This document shows, one piece after another, positions 34,153-42,821 of a stretch of 64,000 nt of DNA (position 1 is the first letter of the stretch; every line of letters starts with the position of its first letter). The stretch is from Streptomyces sp. Je 1-332 (GTDB lineage: Bacteria; Actinomycetota; Actinomycetes; Streptomycetales; Streptomycetaceae): positions 3,472,001 through 3,536,000 of the forward strand of contig NZ_CP160402.1 of the NCBI RefSeq assembly GCF_040730185.1. The letters run 5' to 3'. The notes beneath the pieces are model-generated. The model had not been told where the DNA came from and ran no database searches. It saw only the letters and a list, made by a program, of their open reading frames with translations. The position numbers and the translations under genes are program-made.

Positions 34153-35586
34153 ATGGCAGCCGCAACGCCGCGTCCCCAGGGCAATAACCCGGGCAAGGCC
34201 CCGGGGAAGGCCCCGGGCAAGCCGGGTATCGCCCGCATCATCAGCGCCAGCCTCATCGGCACCACCATCGAGTGGTACGACTTCTTCCTCTACGGTTCCG
34301 CCGCCGCCCTGGTCTTCAACACCCTCTTCTTCCCCAACAGCGACCCCTTGGTCGGCACCCTCCTCTCCTTCCTCACGTACGCCGTCGGCTTCGCGGCCCG
34401 GCCGCTCGGCGGCGTCGTCTTCGGCCACTACGGCGACAAGATCGGCCGCAAGAAGCTTCTCGTGCTCAGCCTGATGATGATGGGCGGCGCCACCTTCGCG
34501 ATGGGGCTGCTGCCCACCCACGCCACGCTCGGTGTCGGCGCCCCGATCCTGCTCACGGTGTTGCGCCTGATCCAGGGCTTCGCGCTCGGTGGCGAGTGGG
34601 GCGGCGCCGTCCTGATCGTCTCCGAGCACGGCGACGACAAGAACCGCGGCTTCTGGGCCTCCTGGCCGCAGGCGGGCGCCCCCGGCGGCAATCTCCTGGC
34701 CACCGGCGTCCTCGCGCTCCTCGCCGCCGTCCAGTCCGACGAGGCGTTCCTCGCCTGGGGCTGGCGCATCCCCTTCCTGCTCTCCGGCGTGCTCGTGATC
34801 ATCGGCCTGTGGATACGGGTCTCGGTCTCGGAGTCGCCGCTGTTCCTGGAGGCGCAGGCGCGCGCGGAGGCCGAGGCGGCCAAGGCGGGTGCGGCCGCGG
34901 TCGCCAAGCAGGACGCGGCGGTCGTCGAGGTCTTCCGGCACAACTGGCGCGGTGTCCTCACGGCCATCGGCACCCGGCTCGGCGAGAACGTCTCCTACTA
35001 CATCCTCACGGCCTTCGTCCTCGTCTACGTCACCGTGCACCTGGAACTGCCCAAGAGCACCGCCCTGAACGCCGTCCTCATCGGATCCGCCGTCCACTTC
35101 GTGACGATCCCGCTGTGGGGTGCGCTCTCCGACCGCATCGGCCGCAGGCCCGTCACCCTGATCGGCTCGGTCGGCATGGGGGTGTGGGCGTTCGCGTTCT
35201 TCGCGCTCGTCGACAGCGAGTCCTTCGCCGTGATCACCCTCGCGGTCACGGTCGGCCTGCTCCTCCACGGCGCGATGTACGGGCCGCAGGCCGCCTTCAT
35301 CTCCGAGATGTTCGACACGAAGGTCCGCTACTCCGGGGCCTCGATGGGCTCCCAGCTCGCGTCCATCATCGGCGGCGCCCTCGCCCCGATCATCGCGGTG
35401 GAGCTGCTCAAGGACTTCGACTCGGCGACGCCGGTGGCGCTGTACGTCTGCGTGACGGTGGTGATCACGACGCTGACCGTGCTCGTGGCGAAGGAGACGC
35501 GTGGCCGTTCGCTCGCCTCCCCCGCCGAGAGGGATTCGGCTTCCGAGGGTGCGAGCAGTACGGCCTCGGCGACAATCGGAAGCTGA
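34153..35586 (+). CDS. MHS-family MFS symporter (organic acid uptake)
   Basis: 477 residues with 12 helices. Metabolite:H+ symporter hallmarks are SLIGTTIEWYDFFLYGSAAAL in TM1, GGVVFGHYGDKIGRKKLLVLS in loop 2-3, LRLIQGFALGGEWGGAVL in TM4-5 and PQAAFISEMFDTKVRYSGASMG. Members carry shikimate, alpha-ketoglutarate, proline betaine and similar acids; context with hydroxybutyrate dehydrogenase suggests 3-hydroxybutyrate. Gly/Lys/Pro-rich start (GKAPGKAPGKPG). No clear ribosome site. The regulator starts 62 bp after its stop. Confidence 0.88.
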   Translation: MAAATPRPQGNNPGKAPGKAPGKPGIARIISASLIGTTIEWYDFFLYGSAAALVFNTLFFPNSDPLVGTLLSFLTYAVGFAARPLGGVVFGHYGDKIGRKKLLVLSLMMMGGATFAMGLLPTHATLGVGAPILLTVLRLIQGFALGGEWGGAVLIVSEHGDDKNRGFWASWPQAGAPGGNLLATGVLALLAAVQSDEAFLAWGWRIPFLLSGVLVIIGLWIRVSVSESPLFLEAQARAEAEAAKAGAAAVAKQDAAVVEVFRHNWRGVLTAIGTRLGENVSYYILTAFVLVYVTVHLELPKSTALNAVLIGSAVHFVTIPLWGALSDRIGRRPVTLIGSVGMGVWAFAFFALVDSESFAVITLAVTVGLLLHGAMYGPQAAFISEMFDTKVRYSGASMGSQLASIIGGALAPIIAVELLKDFDSATPVALYVCVTVVITTLTVLVAKETRGRSLASPAERDSASEGASSTASATIGS

Positions 35587-35648
35587 ACCGCACCCCGTAC
35601 GCGCGCACCAGCGGCCCGCGCACCCCGCTCCCGGAGGCGACACGTCGT

Positions 35649-38108
35649 ATGTCCAGCTCGCCAGACGCCGTCGACCGCGCCGCCCACCACGCCGGCCACC
35701 AGGAGCGGGCGTGCGCCTCCGCCCTGCGTGAGCTGCTCGACCTCCTCGCCCAGGACGCGCCGGCCGAGCAGTTCGCCCGGCCGGCCGCGGCGGCGCGCGC
35801 GGCCGGGGCGAGCGGCGCGGAGCTCACGGCGATCGACGAGGCCACGCAGACCGCGCTGCGCGTGCGCCGCACCCTGAACCAGCACCAGCGCAGGGAGGCC
35901 GAGCTCACCGCCCTGTTCGACACGGCGGGCGACCTCGCGGCCCTGCGTGACCTGGACGCGGTGCTGCGCGCCATCGTGCACCGGGCCAAGCTGCTGCTGC
36001 GCACGGACGTCGCGTACCTCTCCCTCAACGACCCGGTGGCGGGCGACACCTACATGCGTGTGACGGACGGCTCGGTCTCCGCCGCGTTCCAGAACGTGCG
36101 CCTGGGCATGGGCGAGGGGCTCGGCGGCCTGGTCGCGCAGACCGCCCGCCCGTACGCAACCGTCGACTACGAGATCGACACCCGCTTCAAGCACACCGGC
36201 CCCATCGACAGCGCCGTACTGGAGGAAGGCCTGCACGCCATCCTCGGCGTACCGCTGCGCCAGGGCAAACACGTCATCGGTGTCCTGTACGCCGCTGACC
36301 GCACCGCCCGCGCCTTCACCCCGGACGAGGGCGCGCTGCTGTCCTCGCTCGCCGACCATGCGGCGATAGCCATCGACAGCGCACGCAGGATGGAGGAGAC
36401 GAGGACCGCGCTCGTCGACCTGAACGAGGCGTCGCAGACGATCCGCGCACACAGCGAGGCGCTGCGCCGGGCGGAGGACGCGCACGACCGCCTGACGGAT
36501 CTCGTGCTGCGCGGCGGGGACTTCACGGAGGTCGCCACGGCCATCGGCGCCCTCCTGCGCGGCGGCACCCTCATCCACGACGCGGACGGCACGGAACTCG
36601 CCCGCGTCGGGGGCGGGGGCGCCGCCTCATCCGTCCGAGCCGAGGGCGGACCCGCCCGAGCGGACGGTGGACCTCGCCGAGCCGATGCCGGACCCTTTCG
36701 AGCCGCGGCCGAACCCGGCCGAGCCGACGGCGCACCCGGCCGAGCCGACGGCGGGCCCGGCGGAGCTGACGGCGGACCCGGCCGAGCCGCCGAACTCGCC
36801 GGAGCCGGAGGACCCGGCACGCGTCCGGCCAAGGGCGGCGCCGACCGCCCCGCGCCCCCCACCGAGGAGGGGGCAACGCCCGCCACCGAGGAGGGGGCAG
36901 CGTCCGCCACCAAGGAGGAGGAGGCAGCGTCCGCCACCAAGGAGGAGGCCGGGCCCGCCACCGTAGGGGAGGCCAGGCCCGCCACCGTAGGGGAGGCCAG
37001 GCCCGCCACCGCCGAGGAGGCCGGGCCCCGTCCACCCGCCGCCGACGGCGGGGCCGAGCGCCGCATGCCCGCGGCGGCCAAGGGCGCCGCAGAACCCCGC
37101 ACACGCGCGGCCAAAGGCACCGCCGAACCCCGCACGCCCCCAGCCGAGGCCATCGCCGCGTCGCGGGCCAGCGGACGGGCCGTCCCCTTCGACGGCACCT
37201 GGGTGTGCGCCGTCCTCGCGGGCCCGGAGCTGCTCGGCAGCATCGCCCTCACCGACCGTGCCGACCTGGGCGAGGCCGACCGCCGCCTCTTCGAGCGCGC
37301 GGGGGTCGTCACGGCGCTGCTCCTCCTCCTGCGCCGCTCGGCCGCCGAGGCGGAGGACCGCGTACGCGGCGAACTCCTCGGCGACCTGCTCTCCCTCTCC
37401 GGTACCCCGGGCCGCCTCACGGCCCGGGCCCGCCGCCTGGACGTAGACCTGACGCTCCCCCACTCGGTGTTCGTCGGGCACAGCGACGCGGCGTCCCGCC
37501 GGCTCCTGCTCTCCTCCGCCGCCCGAGCCGCCCGCGCCCGCCGCGGCCTGTCCGGCCTTCACCACGACCACGTGGTCCTCGTCATCCCGGCCGACGACAC
37601 CGGCGCCCGCGCCCGCGCGCTCGCCACCGAGCTCACCCAGGCCGCCGGGGCCCCGGTCACGGTCGGCGCGGCGGGCCCCGCCACCGGCCCCGAAGCCCTC
37701 GCCCAGGCCCACGCGGAAGCGCTGCGCTGCCTCTCCGCCCTGCGGGCCCTCGGCCACACCGGCCGGGGCGCGGCCCTCCCCGACCTCGGCTTCCTCGGCG
37801 TACTCCTAGGCGAGGGCACGGACTTGGACTCCTACGTACGCCGCACGCTGGGCCCCGCCCTGGACTACGACGCCAGGCGAGGCACGGAGCTCATCCACAC
37901 GCTGCGGGCCTATTTCGCCTGCGGGATGAGCCAGTCCAAGGCGAAGGACGCCCTGCACGTCCACGTGAACACCGTGGTCCAACGCCTGGACCGGGTAGGC
38001 CACTTGCTCGGCACCGACTGGCAGTCCCCGGAACGCTCACTGGAGATCCAACTCGCCCTGCGCCTGCACGCGTACACGGGGGCGCCGGAGTCGCCGGGAT
38101 CGCCGTAG
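35649..38108 (+). CDS. PucR/CdaR-type regulator with GAF domain and a long low-complexity insert
   Basis: 819 residues. Coiled N-terminus (1-75), GAF domain (~85-245: LRDLDAVLRAIVHRAKLLLRTDVAYLSL...GLGGLVAQTARP), a helical linker, then residues ~318-513 of low complexity (RADGGPGRAD, PATEEGA, GEARPATV repeats), then a second effector part and the C-terminal HTH_30: LIHTLRAYFACGMSQSKAKDALHVHVNTVVQRL. It probably senses a metabolite through GAF and activates the preceding dehydrogenase-symporter genes. Without the insert it would have ordinary family size (~620). The insert interrupts what looks like a second GAF-like region (GTLIHDADGTELARV...VPFDGTWVCAVLAG). Confidence 0.84.
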   Translation: MSSSPDAVDRAAHHAGHQERACASALRELLDLLAQDAPAEQFARPAAAARAAGASGAELTAIDEATQTALRVRRTLNQHQRREAELTALFDTAGDLAALRDLDAVLRAIVHRAKLLLRTDVAYLSLNDPVAGDTYMRVTDGSVSAAFQNVRLGMGEGLGGLVAQTARPYATVDYEIDTRFKHTGPIDSAVLEEGLHAILGVPLRQGKHVIGVLYAADRTARAFTPDEGALLSSLADHAAIAIDSARRMEETRTALVDLNEASQTIRAHSEALRRAEDAHDRLTDLVLRGGDFTEVATAIGALLRGGTLIHDADGTELARVGGGGAASSVRAEGGPARADGGPRRADAGPFRAAAEPGRADGAPGRADGGPGGADGGPGRAAELAGAGGPGTRPAKGGADRPAPPTEEGATPATEEGAASATKEEEAASATKEEAGPATVGEARPATVGEARPATAEEAGPRPPAADGGAERRMPAAAKGAAEPRTRAAKGTAEPRTPPAEAIAASRASGRAVPFDGTWVCAVLAGPELLGSIALTDRADLGEADRRLFERAGVVTALLLLLRRSAAEAEDRVRGELLGDLLSLSGTPGRLTARARRLDVDLTLPHSVFVGHSDAASRRLLLSSAARAARARRGLSGLHHDHVVLVIPADDTGARARALATELTQAAGAPVTVGAAGPATGPEALAQAHAEALRCLSALRALGHTGRGAALPDLGFLGVLLGEGTDLDSYVRRTLGPALDYDARRGTELIHTLRAYFACGMSQSKAKDALHVHVNTVVQRLDRVGHLLGTDWQSPERSLEIQLALRLHAYTGAPESPGSP
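36951..37022. repeat. 24-bp minisatellite inside the PucR gene
   Basis: Three consecutive 24-bp units (GGCCCGCCACCGTAGGGGAG core; the third diverged) coding GPATVGEA/RPATVGEA/RPATAEEA. The adjoining stretch 36859-36950 holds related ~27-30-bp units coding ATEEGA and ATKEEE. Frame is preserved throughout. Confidence 0.75.
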
Positions 38109-38235
38109 GGCCTCCCGGCGGCAGAAGCGGTCCGGCGAACGCCCCCACCGCCCTGAGCTGCACCAGGCACCACCGCCCCACCCCCATCCGCTACCCTGTC
38201 TGAAACCGCCATCCGTGGCGGCACCAGTACGCCCC

Positions 38236-38308
38236 GCCTTCGTAGCTCAGGGGATAGAGCACCGCTCTCCTAAAGCGGGTGTCGCAGGTTCGAATCCTGC
38301 CGGGGGCA
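38236..38308 (+). tRNA. tRNA-Arg (anticodon CCT)
   Basis: 73-nt cloverleaf: 7-bp acceptor (38236-38242 with 38301-38307, two G-T pairs), D arm GCTC/GAGC, anticodon stem CCGCT/AGCGG with loop CTCCTAA (anticodon CCT, 38269-38271), T arm GCAGG/CCTGC with TTCGAAT. Discriminator A; CCA is not encoded. Reads AGG codons. A strong terminator follows 6 bp on. No integrated element follows this tRNA. Confidence 0.97.
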
Positions 38309-38314
38309 CACGAC

Positions 38315-38348
38315 AAAGGCCCCGGACCGATCTTGGTCCGGGGCCTTT
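38315..38348. terminator. Strong terminator after tRNA-Arg
   Basis: AAAGGCCCCGGACC pairs perfectly with GGTCCGGGGCCTTT over a 6-nt loop: 14-bp stem with T tail on the plus strand and A/T tail on the other, so it may also stop the convergent gene. Confidence 0.9.
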
Positions 38349-38373
38349 GACATCCACCTCTGAGGCCGAGAGC

Positions 38374-39540
38374 TCAGGCAGCCGGGTTCCCGCTCGTGTC
38401 GGTCTCCGGTTCGTCCGCCGCGTATGGGTGGACGTAGTCGCCCTTGTTGAAGGGGGTGAACCACGTCGAGAGGTCCGTCGGGGCAGGGGCGAGGGGGGTG
38501 GGTGGGTCGGCTTCCTCGGTGTAGGGCATTCCGTCTTCGTAGAGCGATGCGTGGTCCATGTCCTCGTGGACGCGGTCCGCGAAGTGCTTCAGGGCCGCGG
38601 CGACTCCCTCGTCGAGGAGGCCGAAGGTTTCCAGCGTGACCTCGGCCTCGCGCAGCAGGAGGCGAAGTGTCAGCTCCTCGGCTACGCAGCTCAGCTTCTT
38701 GAAGCTTCCCTGCGTCAGCCGCGTGGTCAGGGAGATCGCCGTCACCAGGAAACGGCGGGCGAAACGCGCGTCGTATTGGAGTGCGTGGCGCGGGGGCAGT
38801 TCGTCCAGGAGCCACAGGGGGCGGGCGCATTCGGCGACGTTGGTTCCCTCACGGTCCAGCGCGTGCGCGTCCTGGAACAGCTCGTCCAGGAGCACGTCCG
38901 TTCCCCAGATCAGCGCCCCGGCCGCCAGCTCGGCCTCCTCGGTCGAGATCACGGAGTCGTCGGAGGCGGCAGCTTGCCTCGGGGATTGTTCGCCCTCCTC
39001 CGGGACCCCGAACATTCCCGCGCCGATCGCCGCCAGCCGTGGTGCCAGGGTGCGGATCTTGGAGCGGATTGCCTCCGTCTCGACCGACGTCGCGCTCGGG
39101 TCGGTCGGCGCTGTTCCTCCCCCGGCCAGCCCCATCAGTCGCGCGCGGCGGGACTCCAGGTCGTCGGGCGGGGCGTCCGGGCCTTCCGCCGCGGCCAGGC
39201 TCTCCTGCGCCAGGTCCGGACGCAGCTCCACCTGGCACCGCTCGACGGTCCACTCCGCGAGCAGCTCCGTGCGCTCCAGCAGCTCCTCCACCAGTTCCCG
39301 TACGGCTTCCTCGGCGAGCTCGAGCGCCGGGGCGTCCACGAAGACCTTGAGCAGCGCCCCGCCGGGATACACGCCCACGAAGGTGTCGAGGAGCTTCACC
39401 TCCGTCCCGTCGGGCCCCTCGATCTCCACGACGGACTCGAAGCCGTCCTCAAGAAGGGCTCCGGCGCCGACCCGCTGCAGCTCGTCCAGCTCGGAGGAGC
39501 CGTCGGCGACCCGGGTATCCACACTCACTGCGTACGTCAC
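38374..39540 (-). CDS. Conserved Streptomyces hypothetical protein, acidic
   Basis: 388 residues, soluble and acidic, no signal or membrane segment. The N-terminus VDTRVADGSSELDELQRVGAGALLEDGFESVVEIEGPDGTEVKLLD looks like a small beta domain; the rest is helical with Leu/Glu-rich segments such as LELAEEAVRELVEELLERTELL and SCVAEELTLRLLLREAEVTLE. I do not recognise a family. GTG at 39540 is chosen (GAGG 9 nt upstream); the reading frame is open a little further. It sits between tRNA-Arg and the divergent penicillin-binding protein. Confidence 0.75.
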   Translation of the reverse strand: MTYAVSVDTRVADGSSELDELQRVGAGALLEDGFESVVEIEGPDGTEVKLLDTFVGVYPGGALLKVFVDAPALELAEEAVRELVEELLERTELLAEWTVERCQVELRPDLAQESLAAAEGPDAPPDDLESRRARLMGLAGGGTAPTDPSATSVETEAIRSKIRTLAPRLAAIGAGMFGVPEEGEQSPRQAAASDDSVISTEEAELAAGALIWGTDVLLDELFQDAHALDREGTNVAECARPLWLLDELPPRHALQYDARFARRFLVTAISLTTRLTQGSFKKLSCVAEELTLRLLLREAEVTLETFGLLDEGVAAALKHFADRVHEDMDHASLYEDGMPYTEEADPPTPLAPAPTDLSTWFTPFNKGDYVHPYAADEPETDTSGNPAA

Positions 39541-39964
39541 GCGACACAGCCTCGCAGGTGAGGCTGCGGGTTGCGCCCGCAATACCTACTTCGCCCGCCG
39601 CGCCCGCGTCACATCCGTACGGCCCGCATGGCTGCCGCCGCCCTCGCCATTTCCACCTGTGTCGCTCCGTGTCGAGTGACTCCGTGTCGAGTGGCTTCGC
39701 CTGGGAACGCGTGTAGTGAACCCATGGCGCGCGTTCCGCCGGTCCCCCGGGCACAGTCAGGGTTCGCATGCTCCCGTGGCGGCCGGCGCACTCCCGCGCC
39801 GTCGGCCCCACGGTTGAGGCGGGCCGGCCGTGGCCAAGGGGAGCTGCCGCGGCCGGGCCCTGCTCTGTGCCCTCCTCCGTGCCGGGCGCTGTGCCCTGCT
39901 CTGTTACGTCCCCCTAACACGCCCACGGCCAACCACCGCCCCCACCTCCGCCCTCTCCCCCACC
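39541..39964. other. Gene-free region upstream of the penicillin-binding protein
   Basis: 424 bp with no convincing gene. It contains a 15-bp tandem duplication CTCCGTGTCGAGTGA at 39665-39694 (second copy ends C at the last base) and GC-rich filler. GAGGCGGG at ~39816 precedes a GTG at 39830 that is in frame with the PBP, so the true PBP start could lie in this region. Confidence 0.5.
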
Positions 39965-41992
39965 ATGGGGACACACACGCAGGGAAAGCCGGCGCGCAAG
40001 CCCGGGAATCCGCGCGCCCGCAAGCCGAGCCGCCGACGTCGAGGTCAACGTCTCGTCGACTATCCACGCACCGGCAGACGCGGGCTCCGGCGGTGGCTTC
40101 CCTCCTGGCGGCAGTCGGCCGGAGCCCTCGGCTTCAGCCTCTCCGCCCTGGTCTGCCTCTTCGGGCTCGTGTACGCCTCCGTCGACATCCCCGATGAGAA
40201 CGCGGCCGCCCGGCGCGAAGCCAACGTCTACTACTGGGCCGACGGCACGCAGATGGTGAGCACCGGTGACGTGAACCGGCAGAACGTGCGGCTGTCGGAG
40301 ATTCCCGACGCCGTCGAGAACGCCGTCATCGCCGCCGAGAACGACACCTTCTACAGTGACTCCGGCGTCTCGCCAAAGGGCCTGGCCCGCGCCGCCGTCA
40401 ACATGGTCCGCGGCCAGGAGACGCAGGGCGGCTCCACCATCACCCAGCAGTACGTGAAGAACACCTACCTCTCCCAGGACCAGACGGTGACGCGGAAGGT
40501 CAAGGAGTTCGTCATCGCGTTGAAGGTGGACCGGAAGAAGAGCAAGCGCGAGATTCTGCAGGGGTATCTCAACACCAGTTGGTTCGGGCGCGGCGCCTAT
40601 GGGATCGAGGCCGCCGCCCACGCCTATTACGGCATCCCCGCGCGGGAGTTGGATCCGAGCCAGGGGGCAGCGCTCGCCGCGTTGTTGAAAGGCGCCGAGC
40701 AGTACGACCCCTCCGTCAGCGCCGTCAACCACCGCCGCTCCGAGGCCCGTTGGAAGTGGATACTCGACCGGCAGGTCGCGGCCGGGCTCATGAAACCCGC
40801 GGTGCGCGGGAAGTTCACCACCTATCCCGAGCCCCACAGGGAGTCCCGCGCCACCAGCCTCGGCGGTCAGACCGGCTATCTCGTCGATGTCGCGAACAAG
40901 TACGTCAAGCAGCACACCTCCCTCACCGACAAGGACCTCGCGCGCGGCGGCTACAAGATCCACACCACCTTCGACAAGGACAAGGTGCGGCGCCTGAAGC
41001 GCGCTGTCGAGGGCGTACTCGACCGCGGCATCGACCCGAAGAAGCGCGACGCCGACAAGGGCGTGCAGGTGGGGGCCGCCTCCGTGCGGCCGGCCGACGG
41101 CGCCATCGTCGCCCTGTACGGAGGGGCCGACGCCACCGAGCACTTCACCAACAACGCCGACACGACCGGCGTCCCCGTCGGGTCCGCCTTCAAGCCGTTC
41201 GTCCTGGCGTCGGCCCTGGAGAACGGCCTGCGCACCCCGGCCGGGCGCGGCACCCGCGGCACCCGGTGGCAGCCCGCCTCGGCCGGGAGCTTCTACGCCG
41301 ATGACGGCCTCCTCCAGGAATCCGCCACCCCCACGAGCAGCCCCGCGGACAGCCCCGCGGACAGCCCCGCACGCCGCCACGCCGGCGGCGGGGCTGCCGG
41401 GCCCGACGCCGCTCACCCCACCCTCCGCCAAGCCCTGGCGAAAGGCGGCAACGCCACCTACGTACGCCTCGGCAAGGACGTCGGGTGGGAGCGGGTGCGG
41501 CGCACCGCCGTCGCGTCCGGGCTCTTGGAGAGCAGCATGGCGCGCCTGGAGCGGACCTTCCCCGTCGGAACGTCGACGCCCAGCGCGATCCGCATGGCCG
41601 GCGCCTACGGCACGTTCGTCAACCGCGGCCTACGGCACGACCCGTACTCGGTGACCAAGGTCGTCAAGGGCGACGAGGCCGCCGCCGGGCTCGCGCGGCC
41701 CGGCGCGCGGCGCGCGCTCGATCCGGATGTCGCCGACGAGACGGCCGAGGCGATGCGGGGTGTCGGCACGTCAGCCGTCGACCGCCCGGTCGTCGCCGGG
41801 CGCACCGGGGACCAGGACCGCCTCAGGTCGGCGTGGTTCACCGCCACCACCGAGGAGTTGTCGACCTCCGTGACGATGTTCCGGACAGGACCGGACGAGC
41901 CGCAGCTGCTTCCCATGTCGGGGGTGGGCGGGGCGAAGTCGCAGCACGGGAACGTCTTTCCGGTACGGATCTGGCAGGACTACGTGAAGTAG
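39965..41992 (+). CDS. Class A penicillin-binding protein with degenerate transpeptidase motifs
   Basis: 675 residues from ATG 39965. A basic cytoplasmic tail (RKPSRRRRGQR) and one membrane helix (ALGFSLSALVCLFGLVYAS) lead to a GT51 glycosyltransferase: catalytic Glu125 in AAENDTFYSDSG, GGSTITQQYVKN, RKVKEFVIALKVD and REILQGYLNTSWFGRGAYG. The transpeptidase half has SxxK as Ser407-AFK410, but the SxN position reads KGGN (no Ser) and KTG is RTG (Arg613). So lipid II polymerisation looks intact while cross-linking may be impaired. A SPADSPADSPA repeat lies between. A longer GTG start at 39830 has a better ribosome site. Confidence 0.85.
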   Translation: MGTHTQGKPARKPGNPRARKPSRRRRGQRLVDYPRTGRRGLRRWLPSWRQSAGALGFSLSALVCLFGLVYASVDIPDENAAARREANVYYWADGTQMVSTGDVNRQNVRLSEIPDAVENAVIAAENDTFYSDSGVSPKGLARAAVNMVRGQETQGGSTITQQYVKNTYLSQDQTVTRKVKEFVIALKVDRKKSKREILQGYLNTSWFGRGAYGIEAAAHAYYGIPARELDPSQGAALAALLKGAEQYDPSVSAVNHRRSEARWKWILDRQVAAGLMKPAVRGKFTTYPEPHRESRATSLGGQTGYLVDVANKYVKQHTSLTDKDLARGGYKIHTTFDKDKVRRLKRAVEGVLDRGIDPKKRDADKGVQVGAASVRPADGAIVALYGGADATEHFTNNADTTGVPVGSAFKPFVLASALENGLRTPAGRGTRGTRWQPASAGSFYADDGLLQESATPTSSPADSPADSPARRHAGGGAAGPDAAHPTLRQALAKGGNATYVRLGKDVGWERVRRTAVASGLLESSMARLERTFPVGTSTPSAIRMAGAYGTFVNRGLRHDPYSVTKVVKGDEAAAGLARPGARRALDPDVADETAEAMRGVGTSAVDRPVVAGRTGDQDRLRSAWFTATTEELSTSVTMFRTGPDEPQLLPMSGVGGAKSQHGNVFPVRIWQDYVK

Positions 41993-42082
41993 CCTCCCGG
42001 GGCCCCTGTGCCCAGGGCCTAAGGACTTCAGGGCCTCAGGGCGCTCTTCCCCAACCCCCCGCCCGGCTGTCATCGTTCCGAT

Positions 42083-42715
42083 ATGTATCCCTATGGGCCA
42101 CCGCCCGGGCCGCCGCCCCGCATAGACGCGCGGCAACTACGGCCCCGGCAGCGGTGGTTCGTCGTGGCCGCGCTGATCGCGGCGGTCTGCGTGGGCGTCG
42201 GCATCGCGAGTTTCGTGCTGACGCTGACCTCGACGGTGGACTCCGTCGACGACGGCAAGGCGTTCGCGAGCGGGCGGTCCGTCACGCTGCGGTTCGGGCC
42301 CGATGACGACGCCGCCATCTACGTACGCAGCCCCTTCGCCGCCCGCGCGCACTGCGCGATCGTCTCCGGGCCCACCGGCTCCGAGCCACGGGTGACCACC
42401 CCCGACAGCACCTTCACCGTCACCAAGGGCGGCGGCGAGTGGGAGCGGGCGTTCGTGCTGAAGTCGGAGACGGCCGGGGACTACCGCGTGAGGTGCGACG
42501 ACCCGCGCGGCGCCCTCACCTTCGCCCCCGGTGACGACGCCGACCTCGCGTCCTTCGTCGGCGGCATCGTCGTGACGGTCGTCGTGCCGCTCCTCGGCCT
42601 CCTCGCGGCCTCCGGCATCGCGATCATCGTCGGGGTACGGCGCGGAAGGCACCGCCGGTGGCTGGAGGCGCAGGCGTACTACGGCCACCGCGGCGCCGGC
42701 AACGGCGGCGGCTGA
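42083..42715 (+). CDS. Membrane protein of unknown function, two helices
   Basis: 210 residues. A Pro-rich cytoplasmic start (MYPYGPPPGPPPRIDARQ), TM1 (WFVVAALIAAVCVGVGIASFVLTL), an extracytoplasmic beta-rich domain with two Cys (HCAIVSG...YRVRCDDP) likely disulphide-linked, then TM2 (GGIVVTVVVPLLGLLAASGIAIIVG) and a basic tail. The domain GRSVTLRFGPDDDAAIYV...GDYRVRCDD resembles serine-type sugar or lipid binding modules only vaguely; I assign no function. Follows the PBP by 90 bp. Confidence 0.75.
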   Translation: MYPYGPPPGPPPRIDARQLRPRQRWFVVAALIAAVCVGVGIASFVLTLTSTVDSVDDGKAFASGRSVTLRFGPDDDAAIYVRSPFAARAHCAIVSGPTGSEPRVTTPDSTFTVTKGGGEWERAFVLKSETAGDYRVRCDDPRGALTFAPGDDADLASFVGGIVVTVVVPLLGLLAASGIAIIVGVRRGRHRRWLEAQAYYGHRGAGNGGG

Positions 42716-42767
42716 CCTTCCCCCAGCGGGGGACCTTCCCCCAGCGGTTGACCTTCCCCCAGGGGCA
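42714..42767. repeat. 18-bp tandem repeat, three copies
   Basis: GACCTTCCCCCAGCGG-type units at 42714, 42732 and 42750, spanning the stop of the preceding gene and the leader of the MerR gene. The third copy is diverged at its end. Confidence 0.75.
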
Positions 42768-42821
42768 GAGCCCATCGTCCCGCGTGCCGGGTCGAGGGGC
42801 CCGGTGACGGAGGATGCCCCC

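Noticed and set aside
34272..35648. Long plus-strand frame overlapping the MHS symporter
   Set aside because: Out-of-frame Arg-rich shadow; the true PucR start is the ATG at 35649.
36655..37170. CRISPR-like reading of the regularly spaced repeats in the PucR gene
   Set aside because: Units are contiguous, in-frame and coding, without unique spacers.
38236..38348. Possible att site or integrative element at tRNA-Arg
   Set aside because: No integrase, no repeat of the tRNA 3' end and a terminator plus ordinary genes follow.
40579..41304. 241-codon frame inside the penicillin-binding protein
   Set aside because: Arg-rich shadow of the PBP gene in another frame.
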